A stretch of 64,000 nucleotides of DNA from an uncultured Rhodopila sp. Its GTDB lineage: Bacteria > Pseudomonadota > Alphaproteobacteria > Acetobacterales > Acetobacteraceae. The number at the start of each line of letters is the position of its first letter. Position 1 is the first letter of the stretch. Of this stretch, positions 47,123 through 56,019 are shown in pieces. The DNA is taken from assembly GCA_903851415.1 (NCBI GenBank), contig CAINOE010000174.1, forward strand, positions 21,100-85,099, read 5' to 3'. The translations under genes and the position numbers were made by a program. The notes beneath the pieces are model-generated. The model had not been told where the DNA came from and searched no databases. It worked only from the letters and a program-made list of their open reading frames with translations.

Positions 47123-47253
47123 GGTGGGGCTTTAGAGAGCGCGGCGGGCGTGGATGCAAGCAGATATGCGGGCGCGCGGCGTGTTAAGGTTCGGAGAACC
47201 GGATGACAGGGCAAATTGGCGGCGTGTCATGCGCTCCGAGCCCCTGCCACAAC

Positions 47254-47331
47254 CGTCATGGCCCGGCTTGTCCGGGCCATCTGTCGCGGCACGTGCGGCT
47301 ATAGATGGCCCGGACAAGCCGGGCCATGACG
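47254..47331. repeat. complete REP/BIME-like element in the his operon
   Basis: Two exact 28-base inverted arms, 47254-47281 and 47304-47331, are separated by 22 bases. Each arm also folds on itself (ATGGCCCGG ... CCGGGCCAT), so a cruciform or two small hairpins can form. It sits between hisA and hisF. Confidence 0.9.
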
Positions 47332-47350
47332 ATCGTATCAGGCGCCGGCA

Positions 47351-48088
47351 CTACGCCCCGAACAGCGCCAGAGCCTCGGCCGGATCGACCCGCCCGTCAT
47401 ACAGCGCCCGGCCGACGATCACGCCCTCGATCCGGGTGCCTGCCGCCGCCTGCTTCAGCGCCGCCAGATCAGCCGCGCAGCCGACGCCGCCGGAGGCGAT
47501 CACCGGGGTGGTCAGCCGCGCCGACAGGGCGACCGTCCGGTCGAGGTTCAGCCCGCTCAGCATGCCGTCGCGGCCGATATCGGTGTAGATGATGGCCGAC
47601 ACGCCGGCATCCTCGAAGCGCAGCCCGAGTTCCGCCGCTTCCATGGCGGAGGTCTCCGCCCAGCCCTCGGTGGCGACAACGCCGTCCCGCGCATCGATGC
47701 CGACGGCGATCCGGCCGGGAAACGCCCTGCACGCCTCCAGCACGAAAGGCGGGTTCTTCGCCGCGGCGCTGCCCAGGATGACCCGGGCGATGCCGGCCTC
47801 CAGCCAGGCGGCGATGCCCGGCAGGTCGCGGATGCCGCCGCCAAGCTGCACCGGAATGGTGACATTGGCCAGGATCGCACGCACCGCTGCGGCGTTCACC
47901 GGCTTGCCGGCGAAGGCGCCGTTCAGGTCCACCACATGCAGCCAGGCGAACCCGGAGTCCTGCCAGAGCTTCGCCTGCGCGCCCGGATCATCGGCGTAGA
48001 CCGTCGCCTGGTCCATATCGCCGCGGCGCAGCCGGACACACTGACCGTCTTTCAGGTCGATCGCCGGATAGAGGGTCAGTGCGGTCAT
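47351..48088 (-). CDS. hisA: phosphoribosylformimino-5-aminoimidazole carboxamide ribotide isomerase
   Basis: The 245-residue barrel has YPAIDLKDGQCVRLRRG at the start with catalytic Asp, and late VIASGGVG. HisA converts ProFAR to PRFAR. The start overlaps the upstream GNAT gene by four bases. Confidence 0.95.
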   Translation of the reverse strand: MTALTLYPAIDLKDGQCVRLRRGDMDQATVYADDPGAQAKLWQDSGFAWLHVVDLNGAFAGKPVNAAAVRAILANVTIPVQLGGGIRDLPGIAAWLEAGIARVILGSAAAKNPPFVLEACRAFPGRIAVGIDARDGVVATEGWAETSAMEAAELGLRFEDAGVSAIIYTDIGRDGMLSGLNLDRTVALSARLTTPVIASGGVGCAADLAALKQAAAGTRIEGVIVGRALYDGRVDPAEALALFGA

Positions 48089-48655
48089 TCGCCGCCGCCG
48101 GCTTTGCGCGGGCGCAACCGTTTGTAGTAGAAATAGCCCGCCATCGACTTGCCGCGCACCTGCGCGTATTCGGGATGCTCGCCCCAGCGGATATAGCGCA
48201 TCGATTCATACAGCCGGATTGCCGCCGTCTGCGACTCGCGCACGTCGAGGTTCAGGATGTGATAGCCGAGTTCGCGGGCGCGCTCCTCCACGCCCTCGGT
48301 CAGCAGGCGCGCCAGGCCGTAGCCGCGGGCGTAGGGCGCGATATAGGAATGCATCAGCGTGGCGGCGAAGGCCTGCGCCTCGTTGTTGCGCGGCGGCCGG
48401 GCCAGGATGGCGGAGCCGACGATGTCGCCGTTCAGCCGGGCGACGAACAGCTCCCGCTCCGGCACCAGCAGGACGCCGCGGAAATAGGATTCCAATGCCC
48501 TGCGCCCCGGCGGCGTGACCCAGCCGAACCCGCCGCCGTCGATGATCGCGGCATCCGTGGCCTCGCACAGCGACGGCATGTCGTGGTCGTGAATCTGCTT
48601 CAACCGTTCGACATACAGGTCAGGTGCGGAGCCGGCGGGTACCGACATTGACATG
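48085..48655 (-). CDS. GNAT acetyltransferase inside the his operon
   Basis: The 189-residue protein contains the GNAT core: LFVARLNGDIVGSAIL, then the acetyl-CoA loop APYARGYGLARLLTEGVEER-like, and NLDVRESQTAAIRLYESM. ATG 48655 starts two bases after the hisH stop, and its end overlaps hisA by four bases, so it is an integral operon member. The acceptor is unknown. The C-terminal tail is basic. Confidence 0.82.
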
Positions 48656-48656
48656 C

Positions 48657-49292
48657 TCAGGGTGTCCAGCGGAGGAAATTGCTCAATAATCGAATGCCGA
48701 TATCCTGGCTTTTCTCGACGTGAAACTGGGTGCCGGCGCGGTTGCCGGAGACGACGATGGCGGCGACCCGTCCCCCGTACTCGGTGGTCGCGATCGTCTC
48801 CGACGGTGCGCCGCCGGTCAGCGCATAGCTGTGCACGAAATAAACATGGTCGTCCGGCCGCAGCCCATCCAGCAGCGGATGCGACCCGGGCACGAAATCG
48901 AGACCGTTCCAGCCCATCTGCGGCAGGCGCAATCCCGGCGCGGGCATCTCGGCCACATCGCCCTTGATCCAGCCGAAGCCGGGGGTGACGGTATGCTCCA
49001 GCCCGCGCTCGGCCATCAGTTGCATGCCGACGCAGATGCCGAGGAACGGGGCGCCGCGCGCCGTCGCGTCTTCGATCGCCCGGCGCATCCCCGGCACCGC
49101 GTCCAACCCGCTGGCGCAATCGGCAAAGGCGCCCTGCCCCGGCAGGACGAGCCGATCGGCCTCGGCGACGATTGCGGGGTCCGCCGTCACCGCGACGGTG
49201 GCCTCGATCCCTGCCCGTTCCGCCGCAAGGGCCAGGGCACGCGAGGCGGATGCGAGGTTGCCGCTGCCGTAATCGACCACGGCGATCTTCAT
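48657..49292 (-). CDS. hisH: imidazole glycerol phosphate synthase amidotransferase subunit
   Basis: The 211-residue class I amidotransferase starts MKIAVVDYGSGNL and has the nucleophile Cys in FLGICVGMQL. Late His and Glu lie in QFHVEKSQ, completing the triad. It feeds ammonia to HisF. The start overlaps the DUF2628 stop by one base. Confidence 0.95.
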   Translation of the reverse strand: MKIAVVDYGSGNLASASRALALAAERAGIEATVAVTADPAIVAEADRLVLPGQGAFADCASGLDAVPGMRRAIEDATARGAPFLGICVGMQLMAERGLEHTVTPGFGWIKGDVAEMPAPGLRLPQMGWNGLDFVPGSHPLLDGLRPDDHVYFVHSYALTGGAPSETIATTEYGGRVAAIVVSGNRAGTQFHVEKSQDIGIRLLSNFLRWTP

Positions 49293-49663
49293 CACACGAC
49301 CTCCGGCCGGTAGCGCGCCTTCAGATCCGGGCGGGCGGCGATGAGACGCATCCACGCCTCGTCCCGGCCGCGCGCCGCGAGGACGTGAAGCAATGTATAG
49401 CCGCGCTGTTCCAGGGCATTGGAACGCAGATCGTTGCCGATAAGCCCGAGGACGATGGCAAGGCCGGCGGACAGGATGGCTCCCGCGGGTTGCGGCGCCA
49501 GCAGGGCGATGCAGACGAAGGCGGCGAAACTCAGCCCGGCGGCAATCCAGGCACGATGCGCGGCGAGCCAGAGCGGTCCGAAAATCAGCGCGCCCCAGGA
49601 AAAGCCTTCCCGCACCAGCACGGGTTCGGCATCGGCCTTGAGATGCGCGCCGTAGAGCTTCAC
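49292..49663 (-). CDS. DUF2628 small membrane protein
   Basis: The 123-residue protein has LVREGFSWGALIFGPLWLAA, the DUF2628 signature, followed by two further hydrophobic segments. It overlaps hisB by four bases and hisH by one. The function is unknown. Confidence 0.85.
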   Translation of the reverse strand: MKLYGAHLKADAEPVLVREGFSWGALIFGPLWLAAHRAWIAAGLSFAAFVCIALLAPQPAGAILSAGLAIVLGLIGNDLRSNALEQRGYTLLHVLAARGRDEAWMRLIAARPDLKARYRPEVV

Positions 49664-50250
49664 AGCGCCCCCTTGGTGGACGGTATCGCGTTGCCGGCGC
49701 GCGGGTCGGGTTCGACGGCCATGCGCAGGGCGCGGGCGGTCGCCTTGAACGCAGCCTCCGCCACGTGGTGGGCGTTGCGGCCGGCGCGGCGGGTGACGTG
49801 CAGGGTCACCAGCGCGTTGAACGCCAGGGCGCGGAAGAATTCCTCGAACAGTTCGGTGTCCATGTCGCCAATCCCGGGCCGTTCGAAGTCGACATTCCAG
49901 GCCAGAAAGGGGCGGCCGGAGATGTCCACCGCGGCCTCGGCCAAAGTTTCATCCATCGGCACCAGCGCGTGGCCGAAGCGGCGGATGCCGCGCTTGTCGC
50001 CCAACGCCCTGGCGAAGGCGGTGCCGAGGACGATGCCGACGTCCTCGGTGGTGTGGTGGAAGTCGATATGCAGATCGCCGCGGGCGCGGACGGTCAGGTC
50101 GAACAGGCCGTGCCGGGCGAGCGCCGTCAGCATATGATCGAGGAAGCCGATGCCGGTGGAAACGTCCGCGAGACCCGTCCCGTCGAGGTTCAGGGTCAGG
50201 GAGATGTCGGTTTCCGAGGTCGTGCGGTTGACGGTCGCGGTGCGGTCCAT
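49660..50250 (-). CDS. hisB: imidazoleglycerol-phosphate dehydratase
   Basis: The 196-residue protein has the metal-binding motifs DFHHTTEDVG and NAHHVAEAAFKA. It catalyses the dehydration step of histidine synthesis and is the single-domain form. It is the first gene of the his operon; 151 bases separate it from the MHS transporter gene upstream on the same strand and should hold the promoter. Confidence 0.96.
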   Translation of the reverse strand: MDRTATVNRTTSETDISLTLNLDGTGLADVSTGIGFLDHMLTALARHGLFDLTVRARGDLHIDFHHTTEDVGIVLGTAFARALGDKRGIRRFGHALVPMDETLAEAAVDISGRPFLAWNVDFERPGIGDMDTELFEEFFRALAFNALVTLHVTRRAGRNAHHVAEAAFKATARALRMAVEPDPRAGNAIPSTKGAL

Positions 50251-50401
50251 GATGACTGTTCCACTACAGCGGGTTGGGCGCGCGGTCCAGGGGATAAGCC
50301 CCGGACGGGCACAAGGCGTTTGCGCCGGACGACAGGCCTCCCGCGTAAAGCCGAACGGGTCGCCCGCCGTTTGAACCGCCGAACATCTCTGCGCGCAGTT
50401 A

Positions 50402-52135
50402 TCAGTAATCAGCCGCGTTCGGATCGAAATCGAGCGGAATATCGCCGGGGCGGTAGGCGAGGTCGCCCTCGAAGATATCGCGGTCCCTGGTTTCCGGAAG
50501 GAACAGCAGCCCGACGATGGCTGTGCCGGCGGCCACCGCCACCGGATACCACAGCCCGAAATAGATGCTGCCGCTCTGCGCGTTCATTGCGAATACAGTC
50601 GCCGGCAGCAGGCCGCCGAACCAGCCGTTGCCGATATGGTACGGCAACGACATCGAGGTGTAGCGTATCCGCGTCGGAAACAGTTCCACGAGAGCCGCGG
50701 CGATCGGCCCGTAGACCATGGTTACCAGCAAAACCAGGTACCCCAGAATCACCACCAGGGTCAGCGGCTGCGGCCGGAAAATGTCCCACGGATGCGCCAG
50801 TTTCACCACCGACGCATTCGCCGCCTCCGGATAGCCGACTGCGGTCAGCGCCGCGGTCAGGTCCCTGGCGAAGCCGGAAGCCGCCGGATCGAGCGTCTTG
50901 TCGCCGATACGGATGGAAGCGGGCGTGCCTGGCGGCGCGTCCTCCTGCGCGTACAGCACCGACGCCCTGGACAGCGCGCCCTTCGCGGCATCGCAGCTCC
51001 GGCCGAAGCGGGTCAGGCCCGTCGGATTGAACTGGAACGAGCAGTCGGCCGGGTCCGCCACCACCACAACCTTGACGGCCTGCTGCGCGGCCGCGAGCGC
51101 GGGATTGGCCGTGTCGGCCATGTACTGAAAAACCGGAAAATAGGTCAGCGCCGCCAGCATGCAGCCGCCCAGGATGACCGGCTTGCGGCCGATCTTGTCG
51201 GACAGCCAGCCAAACAGGATGAAGCCGCCGGTGCCGAGCGCCAGCCCCCAGGCGACCAGAAGGTTGCCGGTAAAACTATCGACCTTCAGCACCGAGGTCA
51301 GGAAGAACAGCGCGTAGAACTGCCCGCAGTACCAGACGACCGCCTGGCCGGCGACCAGCCCGAACAGAGCGAGGATTGCCCATTTCGCGTGCGCCCATTG
51401 GAAGAACGCCTCGTGCAGCGGCGACCTCGAGCGCGCGTTTTCGGCCACCATGCGCAGGAATGCCGGGCTTTCGCTCAGCCGCAGGCGAATCCACACCGAG
51501 ATCGGCAGCAGGATGATCGAAATCAGGAACGGAACGCGCCATCCCCAGGCCCGGAAATCGGCGGCGCTCATGAACGACTGCGTGGTCAGGATGACCAGCA
51601 GCGACAGGAACAGACCGAGGGTCGCGGTGGTCTGGATCCAGCTTGTGTAGAAGCCGCGCCGCCCGGGCGGGGCATGTTCGGCGACATAGGTCGCCGCCCC
51701 GCCGTATTCGCCGCCGATGGCCAGGCCCTGCACGATGCGCAGGATGATCAGGATGACGGCGGCGGAAAAGCCGATGGTATCGGATGTCGGCACGATGCCG
51801 ACAAGAAACGTGGCTGAGCCCATCAGCAGGATGGTGATCAGGAAGGTGTATTTCCGGCCGACGCGGTCGCCCATCTGGCCGAACACCACGGCGCCGAACG
51901 GGCGCACCAGGAAGCCGGCGGCGAAGGCCAGCAGGGCGAAGATGTTGCGCGTGGTTTCATCGAACTGGCCGAAGAAGTTGCCGGCGATGACGACGGCGAG
52001 GGAGCCGTAGAGGTAGAAGTCGTACCACTCGAAAACGGTGCCGAGCGAGGAGGCCAGGATGATCTTCTTCTCATCCGCCGTCATCGGGGCGGCGGACGGC
52101 GTTGCCGGCCCTGCCTGCGTTGCGCTTACGCCCAT
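50402..52135 (-). CDS. MHS-family MFS transporter (ProP/shikimate-like)
   Basis: The 577-residue protein shows the MHS pattern SSLGTVFEWYDFYLYG in helix 1, GQMGDRVGRKYTF in loop 2-3, and VQGLAIGGEYGGAATYVAEH. About 12 membrane segments are seen, plus an insert of about 115 residues (about 341-455) between helices 8 and 9. ATG 52135 has an AGGAAGGTGG site upstream; a longer TTG start at 52165 is less likely. The substrate is unknown; relatives move organic acids or compatible solutes. Confidence 0.87.
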   Translation of the reverse strand: MGVSATQAGPATPSAAPMTADEKKIILASSLGTVFEWYDFYLYGSLAVVIAGNFFGQFDETTRNIFALLAFAAGFLVRPFGAVVFGQMGDRVGRKYTFLITILLMGSATFLVGIVPTSDTIGFSAAVILIILRIVQGLAIGGEYGGAATYVAEHAPPGRRGFYTSWIQTTATLGLFLSLLVILTTQSFMSAADFRAWGWRVPFLISIILLPISVWIRLRLSESPAFLRMVAENARSRSPLHEAFFQWAHAKWAILALFGLVAGQAVVWYCGQFYALFFLTSVLKVDSFTGNLLVAWGLALGTGGFILFGWLSDKIGRKPVILGGCMLAALTYFPVFQYMADTANPALAAAQQAVKVVVVADPADCSFQFNPTGLTRFGRSCDAAKGALSRASVLYAQEDAPPGTPASIRIGDKTLDPAASGFARDLTAALTAVGYPEAANASVVKLAHPWDIFRPQPLTLVVILGYLVLLVTMVYGPIAAALVELFPTRIRYTSMSLPYHIGNGWFGGLLPATVFAMNAQSGSIYFGLWYPVAVAAGTAIVGLLFLPETRDRDIFEGDLAYRPGDIPLDFDPNAADY

Positions 52136-52298
52136 GCCAAATCCACCTTCCTGAACGTTCCCCAATCAGCTCCGGCCTGCCATTCTGCGGGCAGGACCGG
52201 CCACGACGCGTGCCGCCGACGACATCGGCGTCAAAGAGGCTTAGCGTATATTCAATTCCTGTGACAGGGCGAATTGGCGGGGCGTCGCCCTTCCGATT

Positions 52299-52346
52299 CG
52301 TCATGGCCCGGCCGGGCCATGACGATGGTTGAAACGGGCCATGACG
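52299..52346. repeat. REP/BIME-like palindrome
   Basis: Positions 52299-52324 form a perfect 26-base palindrome (CGTCATGGCCCGG and its inverse). A further GGGCCATGACG copy follows at 52336-52346. It lies between the creatininase-like gene and the MHS gene. Confidence 0.8.
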
Positions 52347-52363
52347 GTTGAGACCCGCAGCCC

Positions 52364-53062
52364 CTACCACTCGTCCAGCAGCGCCCGGGTTTCCTGGACC
52401 GCAACGTTCCAGAGCTCCAGCATCTCCGAATCGTCGCGCTGATAGCGGCCGCCGAGGCTGCCGTCTTCCAGCAGCAGCCGGACCTCGAACGGCGGCAGGG
52501 TGTGCATCCGGTCGACATCGACCTCCGGTTTGTCGCCTTCCTCCGGCGGCCGGTTGGCCAGCCGGGTCCAGGGGTAGTTCTCCACCCAGGCCGGCTGGCA
52601 TGCGTCCGGATCGATCCGCCTGACCGCCGCCGCTGTCAGCGGCCCGTGCCGCCAGGCGTGGAACCGGACCCGCGCATCCGGATTGTCCATCATCCACTCC
52701 CGGGCAATCGCCGCGGCCGGCTGGTTGCCGCCGTGACCGCCGACGATCAGTATCCGCCGGAAGCCGCTGCCTTTCAGGCTGTCGAGCACATCGCGGATCA
52801 AAGCGGCATACGTGGCCAGCCGCACCGTCACCGTGCCGGGAAAGCCGCTGAACGACGGGGAAAGCCCGAACGGAATCACCGGAAACACCGGAATATCGAG
52901 CGGTTCGGCGGCTTCGACGGCGAGCCGCTCCGCCAGGATCGCATCGGTGGCGAGCGACAGGCCCGCATGCTGCTCCGTGCCGCCCAACGGCAGCACGCAA
53001 CGGTCGTCGTGGCGGACCCAGTCTTCCACCATCCGCCAGTCCATATCGGCTATCCGCATCAT
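52364..53062 (-). CDS. creatininase/creatinine amidohydrolase-family protein
   Basis: The 232-residue protein has VLPLGGTEQHAGLSLATD with E30, H32 and D40 as metal ligands and the family GGHGGN. A substrate cannot be read; members include creatininase, FAPy deformylase and mycofactocin protein MftE. GGAGG lies just before the tandem ATG ATG, with 53059 having the better spacing. Confidence 0.85.
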   Translation of the reverse strand: MMRIADMDWRMVEDWVRHDDRCVLPLGGTEQHAGLSLATDAILAERLAVEAAEPLDIPVFPVIPFGLSPSFSGFPGTVTVRLATYAALIRDVLDSLKGSGFRRILIVGGHGGNQPAAAIAREWMMDNPDARVRFHAWRHGPLTAAAVRRIDPDACQPAWVENYPWTRLANRPPEEGDKPEVDVDRMHTLPPFEVRLLLEDGSLGGRYQRDDSEMLELWNVAVQETRALLDEW

Positions 53063-53117
53063 GCCTCCGGTCGTGGTGCGTCAACGCCGCGGAGGTGGAC
53101 CCGGAACAGGCCGCGCG

Positions 53118-53327
53118 TCAATGCGCGCCGGTGCCCGGGGCGTCGCAATTGCGCCCGCCGGCGATCAGGCAGTCCTCGATCGCGGCGGAGGCGCGAAGCT
53201 GCTGCACCAGGAACAGGCCGATGACCAGGAGCAGCAGGGTGACGGCGATGCCGGCAAGCCCCGCGGTCTGGCGGGCGGCGACCTTGTCGCGCACGGACTC
53301 CTCGAGCAGAGGACGATGTACGAACAA
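53118..53327 (-). CDS. small membrane protein
   Basis: A 69-residue frame from TTG 53327 has GGGAGGG upstream. It starts LFVHRPLLEESVRDKVAARQ and continues into one membrane helix, then a short tail with two Cys residues. A longer frame to 53522 overlaps promoter-like sequence, so the short form is preferred. The family is unknown. Confidence 0.5.
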   Translation of the reverse strand: MFVHRPLLEESVRDKVAARQTAGLAGIAVTLLLLVIGLFLVQQLRASAAIEDCLIAGGRNCDAPGTGAH

Positions 53328-53508
53328 GCGACCCTCCCGTTGCGGCGCGGCATAGGTAGCGCATAAGGGGATCGGATGGAAGCGATACAAGTGATGGTTG
53401 CGGCCATGCCAGGCTGGCGGCCGCCGTTGCGGGGCAACTCCGATCAGATCGGCGGCGCCCCTGAGCCATATCCACAGCCGGCGATAGCTTACGATCTCAT
53501 TATAGTGT

Positions 53509-53537
53509 TGACATACCAACAATAATGCCTTATCGGC
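53509..53537 (+). promoter_or_regulatory. candidate promoter of the lipoprotein operon
   Basis: TTGACA 53509-53514 is followed after 17 bases by TATCGG (53532-53537), or after 16 by TTATCG. It lies about 90 bases upstream of the first lipoprotein gene. On the opposite strand TATAAT (53500-53505) could serve the small membrane gene, so the two promoters overlap back to back. Confidence 0.4.
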
Positions 53538-53627
53538 AGTGGCAAGGACCCCGGGAGCGGCAGGCTGCGGGCCGTGCCGCCACCGGTTCGAAGCTGCGAG
53601 AAAACGCCGGCGAAACCCAGGTGCAGT

Positions 53628-54179
53628 ATGCCGAAATTGAGCCGCGGTTTGGCCATGATCGTGACAGCTTTCGTGCTGTCCGGCTGCGTCAATGCCAATG
53701 ACGTGGCCAACCGCCTTGGTCAGCCGCCGGAGCAGACATCCAGGTTGCGGGCGATGGAGACCCGGCGCTTCGACACCAGGGACGATGTGCGGCTGATCTC
53801 CACCGCAACGCAGACCATGCAGGATCTGGGCTTCATCGTCTCAGAATCGTCGCTTGAAGGCGGTCTTGTCACCGGCGCCAAGCAGCGGGATGCCAAAGAG
53901 ACCGGCCAAATCGCCGGTCAGATCGCCCTGACCGTCTTGTTCGCGGCGACAGGCCGGGTCTACATGCCGGTCTGGGACGATAACCAGACCATCCAGGCGA
54001 CAATCGTCAGCTATCCGGTTGAGGGGGCCGACGCCAGCGACGTGCGCGTGTCGTTCGACCGGGTCGTCGTCAACACAAAAGGCATGCGCCGCGCCGAGTT
54101 CATCGACGACGAAAAGATCTATCGGGAGTTTTTCCAGAGGTATTCCACCGCCCTCGCGCTTGAGGGGCACGCGCTATGA
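53628..54179 (+). CDS. paralogous small lipoprotein 1
   Basis: The 183-residue protein has a lipoprotein signal ending FVLSGC. The mature domain has TRRFDTRDD, then MQDLGFIV and a C-terminal YREFFQRYSTALAL, the pattern shared by the other members of this operon. It carries a hydrophobic insert at about 110-125 (IAGQIALTVLFAATGRVY). It overlaps the next gene by four bases. The family is not recognised. Confidence 0.75.
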   Translation: MPKLSRGLAMIVTAFVLSGCVNANDVANRLGQPPEQTSRLRAMETRRFDTRDDVRLISTATQTMQDLGFIVSESSLEGGLVTGAKQRDAKETGQIAGQIALTVLFAATGRVYMPVWDDNQTIQATIVSYPVEGADASDVRVSFDRVVVNTKGMRRAEFIDDEKIYREFFQRYSTALALEGHAL

Positions 54180-54691
54180 CCGCGCGCGGCCTCAAGGGTC
54201 TGGCTTGCGTGCTATGCCTCGGTGCCGGCCTGATGGCGTGCGGCGCCCCGGCCGAGCCGCCGCCCGTCCTCAGCAAGCAAAGCCCGGTCGCGCTGCGCGC
54301 CATGCAGATCAGGGCGTTCGACACGACCAGCAAGCGGCGCATGACCCGGGCAGTGATCGCGGCCTTGCAGGATCTGGGCTACACCGTCGAAAAGATCGAC
54401 TACTCCAGCGGCACCATCTCCGCGGCGAAGCTGGACGCGCTTCGCATGACGGTCGTCATTTATCCGCACGGCCAAAACCAGACCTCGGTTCGGGCGAACG
54501 CGATTGTCAGGATGCCCGACCGGGCAGCGAGCCAGGTGGACGATCCGGGATTTTACCAGAAGCTGTTCTTCGAACCTCTGTCGAAGGCGGTCTTTCTCAC
54601 CGCCCTCGAGACCGAGGACGACGCTTCAGCCCCGCCGCCGCCCTTGCCGCCCGCCCCGCCTCCGGCGGCCAAATCCGGACCCAAATCATGA
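54176..54691 (+). CDS. paralogous small lipoprotein 2
   Basis: The 171-residue lipoprotein signal ends GLMACG. The shared pattern is IRAFDTTSK, LQDLGYTV, GTISAAKLD and FYQKLFFEPLSKAVFL. A Pro-rich tail follows. The start overlaps the previous stop and the end overlaps the next start, both by four bases. Confidence 0.75.
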   Translation: MTARGLKGLACVLCLGAGLMACGAPAEPPPVLSKQSPVALRAMQIRAFDTTSKRRMTRAVIAALQDLGYTVEKIDYSSGTISAAKLDALRMTVVIYPHGQNQTSVRANAIVRMPDRAASQVDDPGFYQKLFFEPLSKAVFLTALETEDDASAPPPPLPPAPPPAAKSGPKS

Positions 54692-55125
54692 TGTATCGGA
54701 ACCGTTCGATGACAACTCGCTTCTGCGCCTGCCTGGCGGCCCTGCTTCTGACAGCGGGCGGATGCCAGCCGGTGCAAAATCAGGCCGCCGCGGTGCACGA
54801 GGCCGGGGATGCAGGCTCGAAGATCACTGTCGGCACGGTGCAGCGAGAGATTCACGTCGGCATGAGCAGCACGGATGTCGTCACCGCGCTGGGGTCTCCC
54901 AACATGGTGACAACCGACGAGCAACGGCGCGAAACCTGGGTTTGGGACAAGGTTTCGTCCGAATCGATCAGCACCGGCAACTCCGGGGGTGGCACCATTC
55001 TGCTGCTGGGCGCCGGTGGCGGCAGCGCGGTGCATTCATCGACGCAGCGCACGTTGACGATCATTGTGAAGTTCGACGCGGCCAGCCGGGTGCGCGACTT
55101 CTCCTACCGGTCGAGCAGCTTCTGA
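54688..55125 (+). CDS. BamE/SmpA-like lipoprotein
   Basis: The 145-residue protein has a lipoprotein signal ending TAGGC. The SmpA/BamE-like core is VQREIHVGMSSTDVVTALGS, then RRETWVWDK. A Gly/Ser-rich stretch at about 95-110 follows and precedes TLTIIVKFD. BamE is part of the outer-membrane protein assembly machine; similar folds also occur in other envelope proteins. It overlaps the previous gene by four bases, and the next gene starts seven bases on. It is the only non-paralogous member of the operon. Confidence 0.7.
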   Translation: MMYRNRSMTTRFCACLAALLLTAGGCQPVQNQAAAVHEAGDAGSKITVGTVQREIHVGMSSTDVVTALGSPNMVTTDEQRRETWVWDKVSSESISTGNSGGGTILLLGAGGGSAVHSSTQRTLTIIVKFDAASRVRDFSYRSSSF

Positions 55126-55132
55126 ACGGGCG

Positions 55133-55597
55133 ATGCGACCCCACCTTCAGATCGCAGTGCTGTCCGCCGGCCTCGCGGCGAGTGGTTGCATGACACCCAC
55201 CCCGGAACAGCAGGCCGGCGCGCTGACCTTGCAGGCCGGTGCGTTGGACAGCCGGCAGGTGCAGGCGCGCCGATATGACATGCATGACGAGCAGGGACTG
55301 ATGGCGGCAACGCTCGGCGTGTTGCAGGATCTCGGCTACACCGTTAACGAAACATCCGCCGGCGCCGGAATGATCAGCGCATCCAAGGACCGGCAGGGCG
55401 CCCGCATCAGGGTCTCGGTCGTCGTCCGGCCAAGCGCCGATCGAGCCGGCATGATCGCGAGAGTGAGCTTTCAGGCGATCAGTGCTCCGGTTTTCGGCCA
55501 GCAGCCGCAGATCGAGACAATCACTGACAATGCAGTTTACCAGCAGTTCTTTGAACGGCTTTCTCAATCTTTGTTCCTTGAGGCCCATCAGATATGA
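55133..55597 (+). CDS. paralogous small lipoprotein 3
   Basis: The 154-residue protein has a signal ending AASGC. The shared pattern is ARRYDMHDE, LQDLGYTV, GMISASKD and YQQFFERLSQSLFL. It overlaps the next gene by four bases. Confidence 0.75.
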   Translation: MRPHLQIAVLSAGLAASGCMTPTPEQQAGALTLQAGALDSRQVQARRYDMHDEQGLMAATLGVLQDLGYTVNETSAGAGMISASKDRQGARIRVSVVVRPSADRAGMIARVSFQAISAPVFGQQPQIETITDNAVYQQFFERLSQSLFLEAHQI

Positions 55598-56019
55598 CCG
55601 GATGGAGGCGGCTGATACTGACTGCCGGGCTGGCGGTATCCGCAGCGGGATGCCAAATGAATTCGCGCGATCAGGTTCTGGCCGTGGACCGGACGCAGGT
55701 TCAGTTGCGCTCCGTCAGCACCCGGGCGTTCGACACCGGCGACCGCAACCTGACCATACGCAATGTCATAGCCACGCTTCAGGATCTTAATTTCGTGATT
55801 GACAAGGCGGACGATTCATTGGGCACGGTGAGTGCGACCAAGTTCGATACCTATGTCATGCGCATGACAGTGACCGTCAGGCCGCGCGGCGACAAGCAGG
55901 TGGCGGTGCGCGCCAGCGCCCAGTACAACATGGTCGCGGTATCGGATGCCAAGCCCTATCAGCAGTTTTTTGCCGCGCTGGAGAAGGCGATGTTCCTGAC
56001 CGCCAATGAGATCGACTGA
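55594..56019 (+). CDS. paralogous small lipoprotein 4
   Basis: The 141-residue protein has a signal ending SAAGC. The shared pattern is TRAFDTGDR, LQDLNFVI, GTVSATKFD and YQQFFAALEKAMFL. It is the last gene of the operon. Confidence 0.75.
   Translation: MTGWRRLILTAGLAVSAAGCQMNSRDQVLAVDRTQVQLRSVSTRAFDTGDRNLTIRNVIATLQDLNFVIDKADDSLGTVSATKFDTYVMRMTVTVRPRGDKQVAVRASAQYNMVAVSDAKPYQQFFAALEKAMFLTANEID

Noticed and set aside
53118..53522. 134-residue version of the small membrane protein
   Set aside because: The upstream half is Arg/His/Pro-rich and begins on promoter-like sequence (TATAAT on the same strand at 53500-53505). The shorter frame from TTG 53327 has a good ribosome site.
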